From an uncultured Chlorobiaceae bacterium (GTDB taxonomy: Bacteria; Bacteroidota; Chlorobiia; Chlorobiales; Chlorobiaceae): a stretch of 47,044 bases of DNA. A program made the translations under genes and the position numbers. Shown here piece by piece: positions 7,207 through 15,433 of this stretch (within the stretch, counting starts at the first letter, position 1; every line of letters starts with the position of its first letter). Below the pieces are notes generated by a model. It had not been told where the DNA came from and did no database searches. It saw only the letters and a program-made list of their open reading frames with translations. Location: assembly GCA_903836465.1 (NCBI GenBank), contig CAILRB010000008.1, positions 1 through 47,044 on the forward strand. Direction: 5' to 3'.

Positions 7207-7455
7207 TTATTGTACAGCGATATAATCCTTCTCTTTTGTCGCATCCTCAATGACCGGCAGTCCGAAAAAGAATTCCGTATCACCGATACTTTTCGGCGCA
7301 ACCACTTTATTCTTGAAATCATCCCTTATCCTCATCATCAGTTCAGGATGAACCGTTACAGATGCGGGATTTTTGACAGTACGGAATCCATAAAAAATAG
7401 CTGCCAAAACCTTTTCTCGAAAAAAATCGCCAACCACCTCATACTTCGTATCCAT
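7207..7455 (-). CDS. Small hypothetical protein (82 aa)
   Basis: MDTKYEVVGDFFREKVLAAI and so on; no family recognised. It is soluble, mixed alpha/beta in appearance, with a FFGLPVIED segment near the C-terminus and no signal peptide. The reason to call it real is a good ribosome binding site (CAGGAAAG, 4 nt before the ATG) and its isolated position without a gene in another frame. The FGLPVI word is seen in some phage capsid-like proteins, but this is too short to argue from. Confidence 0.55.
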   Translation of the reverse strand: MDTKYEVVGDFFREKVLAAIFYGFRTVKNPASVTVHPELMMRIRDDFKNKVVAPKSIGDTEFFFGLPVIEDATKEKDYIAVQ

Positions 7456-7646
7456 TTTCTTTCCTGTTTGAGTTTTGCCAATATAGCTGATTCAGGACAA
7501 AAAACGCCTCACTTTGTCAACGGGAACAGTTACCGCCCAATGAGGTCGATCATGCGCAGATCAGAACATTCACATTCCATGTTCGCATGCGTTGAAGATA
7601 GTGATTTCAGAGGCGGAGCCTTTGGATTTCAAGATAATGCGAATGA

Positions 7647-8822
7647 CTATGGGCGATAATTTTTCACCCGCGCACGTAACGTCAACAGACGTGCTCCTGC
7701 CGCATTGAGAGTCTCCGGCTGTTTGGCAAAATGAAAGCGGATCAGGTTGTGGACCGGTTCACGGAAAAAGCTTGATCCCGGTACTGCGGCAACTCCAACC
7801 GTGCGTGCCAGCCATTCACAAAAAGCGACATCATCCGTGACACCGAATTCACCAACATCGACCATCACATAATAGGCTCCCTGTGGGCGCGTATAGGAGA
7901 GCCCTGCCATGTCGAGCCAGCCAAGAAAGATGTCCCGTTTGTCGGTGTAACTAGCCAGGAGCTCCTCATAATAGGAGTCGGGAAATTCAAGTGCTGTCAC
8001 GGCGGCTTCCTGCAGAGGCGCTGCGGCTCCGACGGTCAGGAAGTCATGCACTTTGCGGATTGCATCGATAACGCGAGGTGCTGCCACCACGGTCCCAAGC
8101 CTCCATCCGGTGATTGAATAGGTTTTGGAGAGCGAACTGCACGTGATGGTGCGTTCAAACATATCCGGCAAAGCAGCGATGCTTCGGTGGGTGTGGGGTG
8201 CATAAACAATGTGTTCATAAACCTCATCAGTAATGACAAAGGTATCGAATTCAATGGCAAGGCTTGCGATGATTTCAAGTTCGCCCTGCGAGAAGACTTT
8301 TCCTGTTGGATTACCCGGATTACAGAGAATCAGGGCTTTGGGTCGGTGTAGCTCAAACGTTTTCCGGAGTTCGTCAGGATCAAAGGAAAAATCCGGTGGG
8401 CGCAAGGGAACATAGACAGGAATTGAACCGGTGAGAATGGTGTCGGCGGTATAGTTTTCATAGAACGGCGAAAAGATGACAACCTTGTCTCCCGGGTTGC
8501 AGGCAGTCATCATGGCAGCCATCATCGCTTCGGTACTGCCGCAGGTCACCACCACGTTTGCTTCTGGATCAACGGGAACTCCCATGAATCGTGATTGTTT
8601 GCGGGCAAAAGCCTTACGGAAATTTGCTGCTCCCCAGGTCACTGCATACTGGTGCGGCCCCTGTCGGCCAGAGCGTTCAGCCGCAGCAAGCAGCGCTTCT
8701 GGCGGATCGAAGTCAGGAAACCCCTGTGACAGATTGATTGCGTCACAGTCATTCGCCACGCGGGTCATTCTCCGAATAATTGATTCTGTAAAATGGCTTG
8801 TTCGCCTGCTTGTTTCCGGCAC
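7647..8822 (-). CDS. PLP-dependent class I/II aminotransferase
   Basis: A 391-aa fold-type I aminotransferase of the aspartate aminotransferase superfamily. NPGNPTG (168-174), D199-E-V-Y202 and SSLSKTYSITGWRLG with the Schiff-base Lys233 are the cofactor-binding motifs; a terminal Arg in LIRFHFA binds the substrate carboxylate. The N-terminal NLSQGFPDFDPP and overall pattern resemble kynurenine/methionine aminotransferases and N-succinyldiaminopimelate aminotransferases (DapC/YbdL group), so the substrate is uncertain. It is transcribed alone, divergently from aroK across a 327-bp intergenic region. Confidence 0.93.
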   Translation of the reverse strand: MPETSRRTSHFTESIIRRMTRVANDCDAINLSQGFPDFDPPEALLAAAERSGRQGPHQYAVTWGAANFRKAFARKQSRFMGVPVDPEANVVVTCGSTEAMMAAMMTACNPGDKVVIFSPFYENYTADTILTGSIPVYVPLRPPDFSFDPDELRKTFELHRPKALILCNPGNPTGKVFSQGELEIIASLAIEFDTFVITDEVYEHIVYAPHTHRSIAALPDMFERTITCSSLSKTYSITGWRLGTVVAAPRVIDAIRKVHDFLTVGAAAPLQEAAVTALEFPDSYYEELLASYTDKRDIFLGWLDMAGLSYTRPQGAYYVMVDVGEFGVTDDVAFCEWLARTVGVAAVPGSSFFREPVHNLIRFHFAKQPETLNAAGARLLTLRARVKNYRP

Positions 8823-8983
8823 AAATAAATCCTTGTAGGTTATGTTGTTTCGTCAATCAACTATCCGGCAGCACAGAGCTTTTCTTCTCAGATAAGCAGT
8901 TTAGAGACTGAATAATTAATATAATTTTTGCTCTTTTTACAGATTCTTGTTTTTTTCTCCTGATTTGCTCAATAAAATTCAAC

Positions 8984-9013
8984 TTGTTTCTGTTATTATC
9001 AATACTGTAAAAT
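8984..9013 (+). promoter_or_regulatory. Possible sigma-70-type promoter for aroK-aroB
   Basis: TTGTTT (8984-8989) and TAAAAT (9008-9013) are separated by 18 bp in the AT-rich 327-bp region between the divergent aminotransferase and aroK genes, about 140 bp upstream of aroK. The match is by eye only. Nothing else is seen in 8823-9149. Confidence 0.3.
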
Positions 9014-9149
9014 AGTTATCTATAGTTACAGGAACAGAGCTCTTTAAACAGAGTTTGTCACCTGTCCAGCCTATGGAAAAAGGATATATTGTCAGGGTAA
9101 CAGTGGCACAGAACTGAGACTAAGGAGTAACAAACAGGAACAGGTAACC

Positions 9150-9725
9150 GTGAACAAGCAACATTCGCTGATTTTTTTAACCGGGTTCAGTGGATCTGGC
9201 AAATCAACTATAGGCCCGCTCCTTGCGAATTCGCTTGGCTATGAGTTTGTTGACCTTGATCAGACTATTGAAAAGGATGCCGGGAAAACAATTACCCGGA
9301 TTTTTGCAGAGGATGGAGAAGAGTGCTTCAGAAATCTTGAAGTACAAACCCTTAATGGACTGGTTTCAAAAAACAATCTGGTGATCTCCCTTGGCGGCGG
9401 AGTATTGGAAAATGACCAATCATACGGACTTATCCTGAAATCCGGCACGCTGGTCTATTTGAAATCGCCCATAAAAATCCTAGCCAGAAGACTCTTCAAC
9501 AAGACAGACCGACCGCTGTTAAAGGGTGAAAAGGGACGGAAGCTATCGCATGAGGAAATTGAGGAAAAAATCTCGACCATCCTTGCCAAACGCGAACCCC
9601 GTTATGAAAGCGCTGACATAACTGTTGAAACCGACATTAAGCGCATTGGCTCGACAGTCGAGGAGCTTACCCGCAAAATAGAACGGTATGTGCGCACAGC
9701 ATCAGCCACTACCGAAGATCAATAA
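9150..9725 (+). CDS. aroK: Shikimate kinase
   Basis: Phosphorylates shikimate at the 3-hydroxyl with ATP (fifth step of chorismate synthesis). It has 191 aa. Walker A is GFSGSGKST at residues 12-20; DLDQ (35-38) supplies Mg/shikimate contacts; Arg61 in FRNLE and the GGG loop (82-84) bind shikimate; Arg121 in DRPLL is the lid residue. The start is GTG at 9150, shortly after an AAGGAGTAA element at about -28 and a weaker AGGAACAGG nearer the start. The 16-bp gap to aroB indicates one operon, giving two shikimate pathway steps together. Confidence 0.96.
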   Translation: MNKQHSLIFLTGFSGSGKSTIGPLLANSLGYEFVDLDQTIEKDAGKTITRIFAEDGEECFRNLEVQTLNGLVSKNNLVISLGGGVLENDQSYGLILKSGTLVYLKSPIKILARRLFNKTDRPLLKGEKGRKLSHEEIEEKISTILAKREPRYESADITVETDIKRIGSTVEELTRKIERYVRTASATTEDQ

Positions 9726-9741
9726 TCATTGAAAAATTAAA

Positions 9742-10839
9742 GTGAGCACAATAATTGTGGGAACACCGGTTATTGCCGGACTGGGTGAATTGTTCAAAAC
9801 CCATAGACTTTCAAAAAAAACCGTGGTACTGTTTGATGAACACACCCGCAGACTTTTCGGAGACGAGCTTCTCAGGAAGCTTAATGACGAGGGGTTTCAT
9901 TGGACGGAACTGGTCATCCCGGCCCGGGAAGCGTCGAAAAGCTTCAGCGTCGCTTACCGCCTCTACGGCAAGATGATTGAAGCCGATGTTGACAGGAGCT
10001 GGAACCTGCTTGCGATGGGTGGCGGCGTTGTGGGTGATCTTGGTGGTTTTATCGCGGCCAGCTATTTCCGGGGCATCCCGGTGATTCAGCTTCCTACCAC
10101 ACTTCTTGCCATGACTGACAGCTCCATTGGTGGAAAGGTGGCTATCAACCACCCGCTCGGCAAAAATTTGATCGGCTTTTTTCATTCTCCGGAACTGGTG
10201 CTGATCGATACGTCATACCTTACAACCCTGCCACGGCGGGAGATCTATGCCGGAATGGCGGAGGTCGTCAAGTATGGATTTATTGCCGATGAACCATTCT
10301 TCAGCTTTCTTGACCTCCATTTTGCAGATATTATAGAATTGAAGGAGCCATACATCACCGAAGCCGTTAAAAAAAGCGCTTTTATCAAGGATGAAGTCGT
10401 GAAAAAAGATTTCAGGGAAACCGCCGGGCTTCGGGCAACCCTCAACTTCGGCCACACCTTTGCACATGGACTGGAAAAGCTTGCGGAGTATAGGCATCTG
10501 CGTCACGGTGAGGCGGTGACCATCGGCATGTTCTGCGCCCTCCTTTTGTCGCACAACCTTGGCTACCTCGACCGCGAGTCGCTTGATCGCGGGCTTTCCC
10601 TGCTGCGGAAATTCAGATTTCCCAAAGGATTGCTGAAACGCAGGTTCCTTGATATCGACAGCGGACTGCTCCTTGAAAGCATGTTTTCTGACAAGAAAAA
10701 GCTTGACAAAAAGCTTCGCTTCGTGCTGTTGAAAAAGCTTGGCGAGGCTTTTCTGCTTGAAGAAAACATCGAAGATCGTCACGTCCTGAAAGCCATCAGC
10801 GATGGCCAGGCCCTTTTCAGCTCGAAAAGTTCGCGTTGA
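9742..10839 (+). CDS. aroB: 3-dehydroquinate synthase
   Basis: Converts DAHP to 3-dehydroquinate, the second shikimate pathway step, with NAD and a divalent metal. It has 365 aa. NAD-binding GGGVVGDLGGF (residues about 93-103), TTLLAMTDSSIGGK, and the metal ligands in GMAEVVKYG (Glu), HGEAVTIG (His) and NFGHTFAHGLE (His) are all present. The start is GTG at 9742. The last 23 bp overlap the end of the convergent coaX gene. Confidence 0.96.
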   Translation: MSTIIVGTPVIAGLGELFKTHRLSKKTVVLFDEHTRRLFGDELLRKLNDEGFHWTELVIPAREASKSFSVAYRLYGKMIEADVDRSWNLLAMGGGVVGDLGGFIAASYFRGIPVIQLPTTLLAMTDSSIGGKVAINHPLGKNLIGFFHSPELVLIDTSYLTTLPRREIYAGMAEVVKYGFIADEPFFSFLDLHFADIIELKEPYITEAVKKSAFIKDEVVKKDFRETAGLRATLNFGHTFAHGLEKLAEYRHLRHGEAVTIGMFCALLLSHNLGYLDRESLDRGLSLLRKFRFPKGLLKRRFLDIDSGLLLESMFSDKKKLDKKLRFVLLKKLGEAFLLEENIEDRHVLKAISDGQALFSSKSSR

Positions 10840-11635
10840 GCTCGAACAAAATGCGGCTTCCCTTGACTACAGCCATCTCTTCAACCACCGGAGAGCCGTC
10901 AAGCATACTAATAATAAAAGGCGCACTGCCGCCCGTCGCAATGACCTTGATATCGAGTTCATTGCATTCCTTCTGAAGCCAGGAGGTAATCTTCGTGACG
11001 ACGCCCTCCATGCTGGAGACACAACCGAGAACAATACCGTTATTGATACAGTCAACGGTCGAGTATCCGAGAAGAGTCTCCTGACGATCAAGTGCAACCA
11101 GAGGCAGCCTTGCAGTATGTTCATGCAAGGCCTTCGCCATGAGGTCAAGACCCGGCATAATGAGACCGCCAAGATAGTGGGCTCCGGAATCGAGCACATC
11201 AACCGTAATGGCGGTACCAATATCGAGTGCAATAACCGCCTTTTCCGGATAGAGACTTTGACAGAGCGCACAGAGCGCAAGCCGGTCAGCGCCAAAAGTT
11301 TCGGGTGAATTGTAGTGCAGCATGAAAGGAAGGCGCATTGAAGAGCTGACCGTCATCACCTGACCAGTCAGATGACGATGAAGATAGTCGCTTATACTCT
11401 TCTCAAGCAAAGGGACGACGCTGCATATCACAGCATCACAGAGAACCGGATATTTTATGAGAACCGGGGCCAGCGACCCGAAAAGACCATCATGACCGGA
11501 GAGGCTTAACGAAGGGATTTTCTGAACTTCAAGACACTCGGAACCACTGAACACAACAATTGATGTGGTTGTATTGCCTGTTTCAACGACAAGAAGCAAC
11601 GTGTCGGTAGATGATGGCTCGCCGTAAAAAAGCAT
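10817..11635 (-). CDS. coaX: Type III pantothenate kinase
   Basis: First step of coenzyme A synthesis (pantothenate + ATP to 4'-phosphopantothenate). It has 272 aa with an extension of about 11 residues before the usual N-terminus. The ASKHA-fold motifs are VETGNTTT (17-24), GADR (115-118) and DIGTAITVDVL (138-148), followed by YLGGLIMPG. The first motif is normally D-x-G-N-T; here Glu18 replaces the Asp, a conservative but noticeable change. It overlaps aroB tail-to-tail by 23 bp and lies 23 bp downstream of the membrane protein gene at 11659. Confidence 0.9.
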   Translation of the reverse strand: MLFYGEPSSTDTLLLVVETGNTTTSIVVFSGSECLEVQKIPSLSLSGHDGLFGSLAPVLIKYPVLCDAVICSVVPLLEKSISDYLHRHLTGQVMTVSSSMRLPFMLHYNSPETFGADRLALCALCQSLYPEKAVIALDIGTAITVDVLDSGAHYLGGLIMPGLDLMAKALHEHTARLPLVALDRQETLLGYSTVDCINNGIVLGCVSSMEGVVTKITSWLQKECNELDIKVIATGGSAPFIISMLDGSPVVEEMAVVKGSRILFELNANFSS

Positions 11636-11658
11636 GATTTATCTCTTTGACAAAATAC

Positions 11659-12165
11659 TCAACGAAGCCTGGCTTCGACACTGCTCCTCTTTGAGAGCTC
11701 TTCAAGGAAGCGCTTGTAGCCGGGAAGGCTGGTGGTTACAAAGAGAGAATCCTTTACTGAAGATTTTGCTGTAACAATAAATATTTTTGGGGGAGGGTTA
11801 TAGGTAATGATCTCCTGGTAAATAGCAGTTATATCAGTGAGAACAACTCTTTTTTCATTGCCTTTCCGGTCCATATAGAGCAGATTGTCACCGGAAATTT
11901 TAACGGAGTCACCATCCTGACCATGCTCCCCGGCAAAGCGGGTGTTATAGTACATTGGAGTGCCAAGGGAAACGGTGGTAAACAAGACAATTACACCTGT
12001 TTTCCAAAAGCAGCCAAGATCAACGCCATAACTAAAGTTTCCATACCGAAAGAAAATTGCCCACACCAGGGCGAGAAACAGCATACTCAGAAACCATGTT
12101 ACAAGGTAATAGTAATCAAGCCAAAAGGCCGGATAGGTCATGGTATACTGAAAAACCTCTGGCAT
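11659..12165 (-). CDS. Hypothetical membrane protein with PH-like C-terminal domain
   Basis: A 168-aa protein with two predicted membrane helices near the N-terminus (around YYLVTWFLSMLFLALVWAIF and the WKTGVIVLFTTVSLGTPM stretch). The C-terminal half (SVKISGDNLLYMDRKGNEKRVVLTDITAIYQE...) resembles bacterial PH-like domains, in which strands alternate with an ITAI turn; this is inference. The open frame continues to 12279 through the glnN terminator hairpin, so I place the start at the internal ATG 12165 (an ATG at 12141 is also possible). It is probably co-transcribed with coaX (23-bp gap). Confidence 0.65.
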   Translation of the reverse strand: MPEVFQYTMTYPAFWLDYYYLVTWFLSMLFLALVWAIFFRYGNFSYGVDLGCFWKTGVIVLFTTVSLGTPMYYNTRFAGEHGQDGDSVKISGDNLLYMDRKGNEKRVVLTDITAIYQEIITYNPPPKIFIVTAKSSVKDSLFVTTSLPGYKRFLEELSKRSSVEARLR

Positions 12166-12265
12166 GTCGGTATGGTTTGTTTGCGAAAAATGAGCAAAAT
12201 AACGGGAATCAGGCTTTAAAAATAAGGCATAACTTAACTGTTTGCAATAAAATAATTTCTTCACA

Positions 12266-12293
12266 AAAAAGGCCCGCACGTGCGAGCCTTTTC
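12266..12293. terminator. Terminator of glnN (possibly bidirectional)
   Basis: AAAAGGCcCGCAC / GTGCGaGCCTTTT forms a long stem with one mismatch (lower case) directly behind the glnN stop codon. It is followed by TTTTTTG on the minus strand and by TTTTCTTTTT on the plus strand. Confidence 0.75.
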
Positions 12294-12315
12294 TTTTTGT
12301 AAAACCTGATGAAGG

Positions 12316-14484
12316 TTAGTGCTCAAACAACATTTCTGAGTAGGTAGGAAGCTGCCAGCGACTGCGGTCAACGACCTGTTCGAGGCTGTCGGCAATAACG
12401 CGCACCTCAGTCATCAACGGAAGCAGTTCATTTGCGCAGTAATCGGCCTTGTCGAACTCGGTTGCCAGCGTCTCGATTTTTTCAACAGCTTCATCAAGCT
12501 CGGCTGTCAGGTCGATCAATGTCGAGAAATTCTCAGCGAGCAATTTCAGATTACCAGCCTGGCTCTGGAGCGCCTTGTCAGACAGACCAATAGCATCAGC
12601 AGCAGACAAAAGATTATTGAAAGAGTTGCTGAGATCACCCTGATATTCAGAGACATCAGGAATCACGAACGTCTTCAACATAAGCTGCAGCGTACGAGCT
12701 TCGATATCAATACCCTTGACATAACGCTCGAGACGGATATGCAGACGGGCATCAATCTCCTGAACACTCAGAACACCATATTTGACAAACATATCCTGGA
12801 CATCTTTCTTGAGCAGAACTCTGAGTGCCTGAGGAGTGTTCTTCAGGTTCGGCAGTCCTCTTTCTTTCGCGGCCTGTTGAAGAGCTTCAGCGTAGTTATC
12901 ACCCTGATAACGGATCGGTTTGGTAGCGGTAATCTGCTCACGAAGAGTTTCAAGTATTGCTAAATCCCTCTCTTTTCCTGCATTGATTTTTGCGATGATA
13001 GCATCCGACATCTCGTCAACAGCCTCAGCCATAAGCGTATTCAGCACCATATTCGGCACTGAAGCAGCCTGGGATGAACCAACCGCCCTGAATTCAAACT
13101 TGTTGCCAGTAAAAGCAAATGGTGAGGTACGGTTACGGTCGGTATAGTCCTTGTTGACCACAGGAACCTGTGAGAGACCAAGATTAAGTACCTGTTTTTC
13201 AGTTTTCAGGTCAACCTTGCCGCTTTCAATGGCATCAAGCACCCTTTCAAGCAGCTCGCCAAGAAAGACAGTTACCACGGCAGGTGGAGCCTCGTTGGCA
13301 CCAAGACGGTGGTCGTTACCCATACTTGCTATTGACATTCTGAGTAAATCGGCCCTCTTGTAAACACCTTTGAGGACCGCAACAAGGAAAACAAGGAAGT
13401 GAACATTCTTTTCAGGAGTATCACCTGGATCAAGAAGATTTATACCGGTATTTGTACCTATCGACCAGTTATTGTGCTTGCCTGAACCATTAATTCCGGC
13501 AAAAGGTTTTTCAGCCAGCAACAAGGCAAAATCTTTCTTGTCGGCGATTTTTCTCATGACCTCCATGACCAGAAGGTTATGGTCTACAGCGATATTGGCC
13601 TCTTCAAAAATCGGGGCAATTTCAAACTGGTGAGGAGCAACCTCATTATGACGGGTTTTTGCCGGGATACCAAGCAGGTAAAGTTCATGTTCGACATCCT
13701 GCATGAATTCGAGCACACGGTCAGGAATGGAACCAAAATAGTGGTCTTCAAGCTGCTGACCTTTCGGTGGAAGAGCACCAAGAAGAGTACGGCCGCACAT
13801 CACCAGATCTGGACGTTCGGAATAAAATTTCTTGTCGATAAGGAAATATTCCTGTTCACAACCCGCAAAGGTTTTGACGCGAGAGACACCGGTAACACCC
13901 AGCACTTCCAGCAGTCTCAAGGCAGACTTGCTGACGGCTTCCATAGAGCGCAACAACGGGGTTTTGGCATCAAGTGCCTCGCCATGATAAGAAATGAAAA
14001 CGGTTGGAATACAAAGGGTAAGATCTTTTCCGCCCTTCATGAGAAATGCCGGGCTGGAAGGGTCCCAGGCGGTATAGCCGCGAGCCTCAAAAGTGGTCCG
14101 CATACCCCCGGACGGGAAACTTGAAGCGTCGGGCTCACCCTGAATCAGTTGTTCGCCGGAAAAACGCTCAATCGGAGTACCATCGCGATCAATCGATAAA
14201 AATGCATCGTGCTTTTCAGCAGTGGAACCAGTCATCGGCTGAAACCAGTGCGTGTAATGGGTCGCACCGTTCTCCATGGCCCACTCTTTCATACCATGAG
14301 CGACAACGCCTGCAATTTCAGCGGTTATTTTTTTCCCCGCTTTGATCGTATCCTGCAGTGCACTGAACTCCTCTTTCGGCAGTTTTGCACGCATGGCCTT
14401 ATGATCAAAGGTCATCGAACCAAAATAGGTTGAAACCGGAATTTTACTATCGCTGTTCAAAATATCCTCCTTGTTGATTTGCAT
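12316..14484 (-). CDS. glnN: Glutamine synthetase type III
   Basis: ATP-dependent amination of glutamate to glutamine, the main ammonium assimilation enzyme. It has 722 aa, the size typical of GSIII (GSI and GSII are about 350-470 aa). The N-terminal IPVSTYFGSMTFD and the THYTHWFQPMTG and AEKPFAGINGSGKHNNWS segments are characteristic of this class; the last contains the GxNGSGKH active-site region. A strong AGGAGG lies 8 nt before the ATG. The Lrp/AsnC-type regulator gene ends 43 bp upstream on the same strand, so both probably form one operon, ended by the hairpin at 12266-12293. Confidence 0.97.
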   Translation of the reverse strand: MQINKEDILNSDSKIPVSTYFGSMTFDHKAMRAKLPKEEFSALQDTIKAGKKITAEIAGVVAHGMKEWAMENGATHYTHWFQPMTGSTAEKHDAFLSIDRDGTPIERFSGEQLIQGEPDASSFPSGGMRTTFEARGYTAWDPSSPAFLMKGGKDLTLCIPTVFISYHGEALDAKTPLLRSMEAVSKSALRLLEVLGVTGVSRVKTFAGCEQEYFLIDKKFYSERPDLVMCGRTLLGALPPKGQQLEDHYFGSIPDRVLEFMQDVEHELYLLGIPAKTRHNEVAPHQFEIAPIFEEANIAVDHNLLVMEVMRKIADKKDFALLLAEKPFAGINGSGKHNNWSIGTNTGINLLDPGDTPEKNVHFLVFLVAVLKGVYKRADLLRMSIASMGNDHRLGANEAPPAVVTVFLGELLERVLDAIESGKVDLKTEKQVLNLGLSQVPVVNKDYTDRNRTSPFAFTGNKFEFRAVGSSQAASVPNMVLNTLMAEAVDEMSDAIIAKINAGKERDLAILETLREQITATKPIRYQGDNYAEALQQAAKERGLPNLKNTPQALRVLLKKDVQDMFVKYGVLSVQEIDARLHIRLERYVKGIDIEARTLQLMLKTFVIPDVSEYQGDLSNSFNNLLSAADAIGLSDKALQSQAGNLKLLAENFSTLIDLTAELDEAVEKIETLATEFDKADYCANELLPLMTEVRVIADSLEQVVDRSRWQLPTYSEMLFEH

Positions 14485-14527
14485 GATATGAGCCTCCTGG
14501 CCTATGAAAAAAAATTAATCCTTTTTA

Positions 14528-15052
14528 TTATTTTTTTGATCTCTTCTCATCAAACGTTGTCAGTACTTGACGATCCTGCAGGTTTTTTCTAACAATTTCC
14601 GCACAGATTTTTTTGTTTTTCTTCAATTGGGAAAGAACAAAGCTGGTGTTGGTTCCAAGAACACCCGGCCAACTCTGTATTCTTGAAAGGAACTGTTCGA
14701 GTGATGCGGTGTTGTGGGTCATGACCTTTAAAATATGTGACCCTTCGCCGGTTACTGAAAAGCACTCCATAATCTCTTCCTCTTTCAGAACGTGCTCCAT
14801 AAACGACTTGTAGTGGCGTGATGAATCGATTCTGACCCGAACAAAAGCATGAATATCAAAACCAAGCTGCCGTTCATCAACCTCCATCGTAAAACCTTTG
14901 ATGATTCCGTTTTTCTGCAGCTTGTCGAGCCGCTCGCTGACTGACGGTATTGAAAGGCCTACCACTTCAGCAAGTTCGCTCAATCGAACTCTGCCGTTTT
15001 CACCAAGAGACTCGATAATTTTAAGGTCGATCAGATCAAGATGGCCAGACAT
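14528..15052 (-). CDS. Lrp/AsnC-family transcriptional regulator
   Basis: A 174-aa regulator. The N-terminal winged helix-turn-helix spans about 5-50 (DLIDLKIIESLGENGRVRLS and SIPSVSERLDKLQKNGIIKG), followed by an RAM/ligand domain (DIHAFVRVRID ... MECFSVTGEGSHILKVMTHN). Members sense amino acids and act as octamers or dimers on palindromic sites. It is encoded directly upstream of glnN, so control of glutamine synthetase by an amino acid signal is likely. A perfect 8-bp inverted repeat lies 9-29 bp upstream of its start codon and suggests autoregulation. The tail is Lys-rich and slightly longer than usual (about 150 aa is common). Confidence 0.93.
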   Translation of the reverse strand: MSGHLDLIDLKIIESLGENGRVRLSELAEVVGLSIPSVSERLDKLQKNGIIKGFTMEVDERQLGFDIHAFVRVRIDSSRHYKSFMEHVLKEEEIMECFSVTGEGSHILKVMTHNTASLEQFLSRIQSWPGVLGTNTSFVLSQLKKNKKICAEIVRKNLQDRQVLTTFDEKRSKK

Positions 15053-15060
15053 AACACAAT

Positions 15061-15081
15061 TTTAATTTATTTCAAATTAAA
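15061..15081. promoter_or_regulatory. Candidate autoregulatory operator of the Lrp-type regulator
   Basis: TTTAATTT (15061-15068) and AAATTAAA (15074-15081) are perfect inverted arms around a 5-bp spacer, 21 bp in all, just upstream of the regulator start at 15052. Size and AT-richness fit Lrp-family sites. The rest of the intergenic region to 15433 is AT-rich; apart from a small hairpin near 15361-15386 I see nothing firm in it. Confidence 0.5.
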
Positions 15082-15433
15082 CAGAAATTACAAAATAGTA
15101 AGAAAAAAACAATCATTTTCTTTATGATTCGCAACTTTTTCAGCAAAATCCTTAAATAATTTAGGGAGTAATCCACTTTTCTGTATTACATTATGTTACT
15201 GATTATTCTGAATGCAGTTGCAGATTGTTTTCGTTTGAATGTTATAAGGAAAACAACGATAATGTATGATCTTACAAATAATAAATATTTCAATATCTTG
15301 TGCTCGGATTTGAGTATAGAAGTGGAATCATGCATGCAAACGATCTTTTCTGCACAGCCGCTTTATCTTTAAAAGAAAAGATATAAAGCAATATATATAA
15401 ATAATTTAAGGCGACTGGACTTTTAATAAAATT

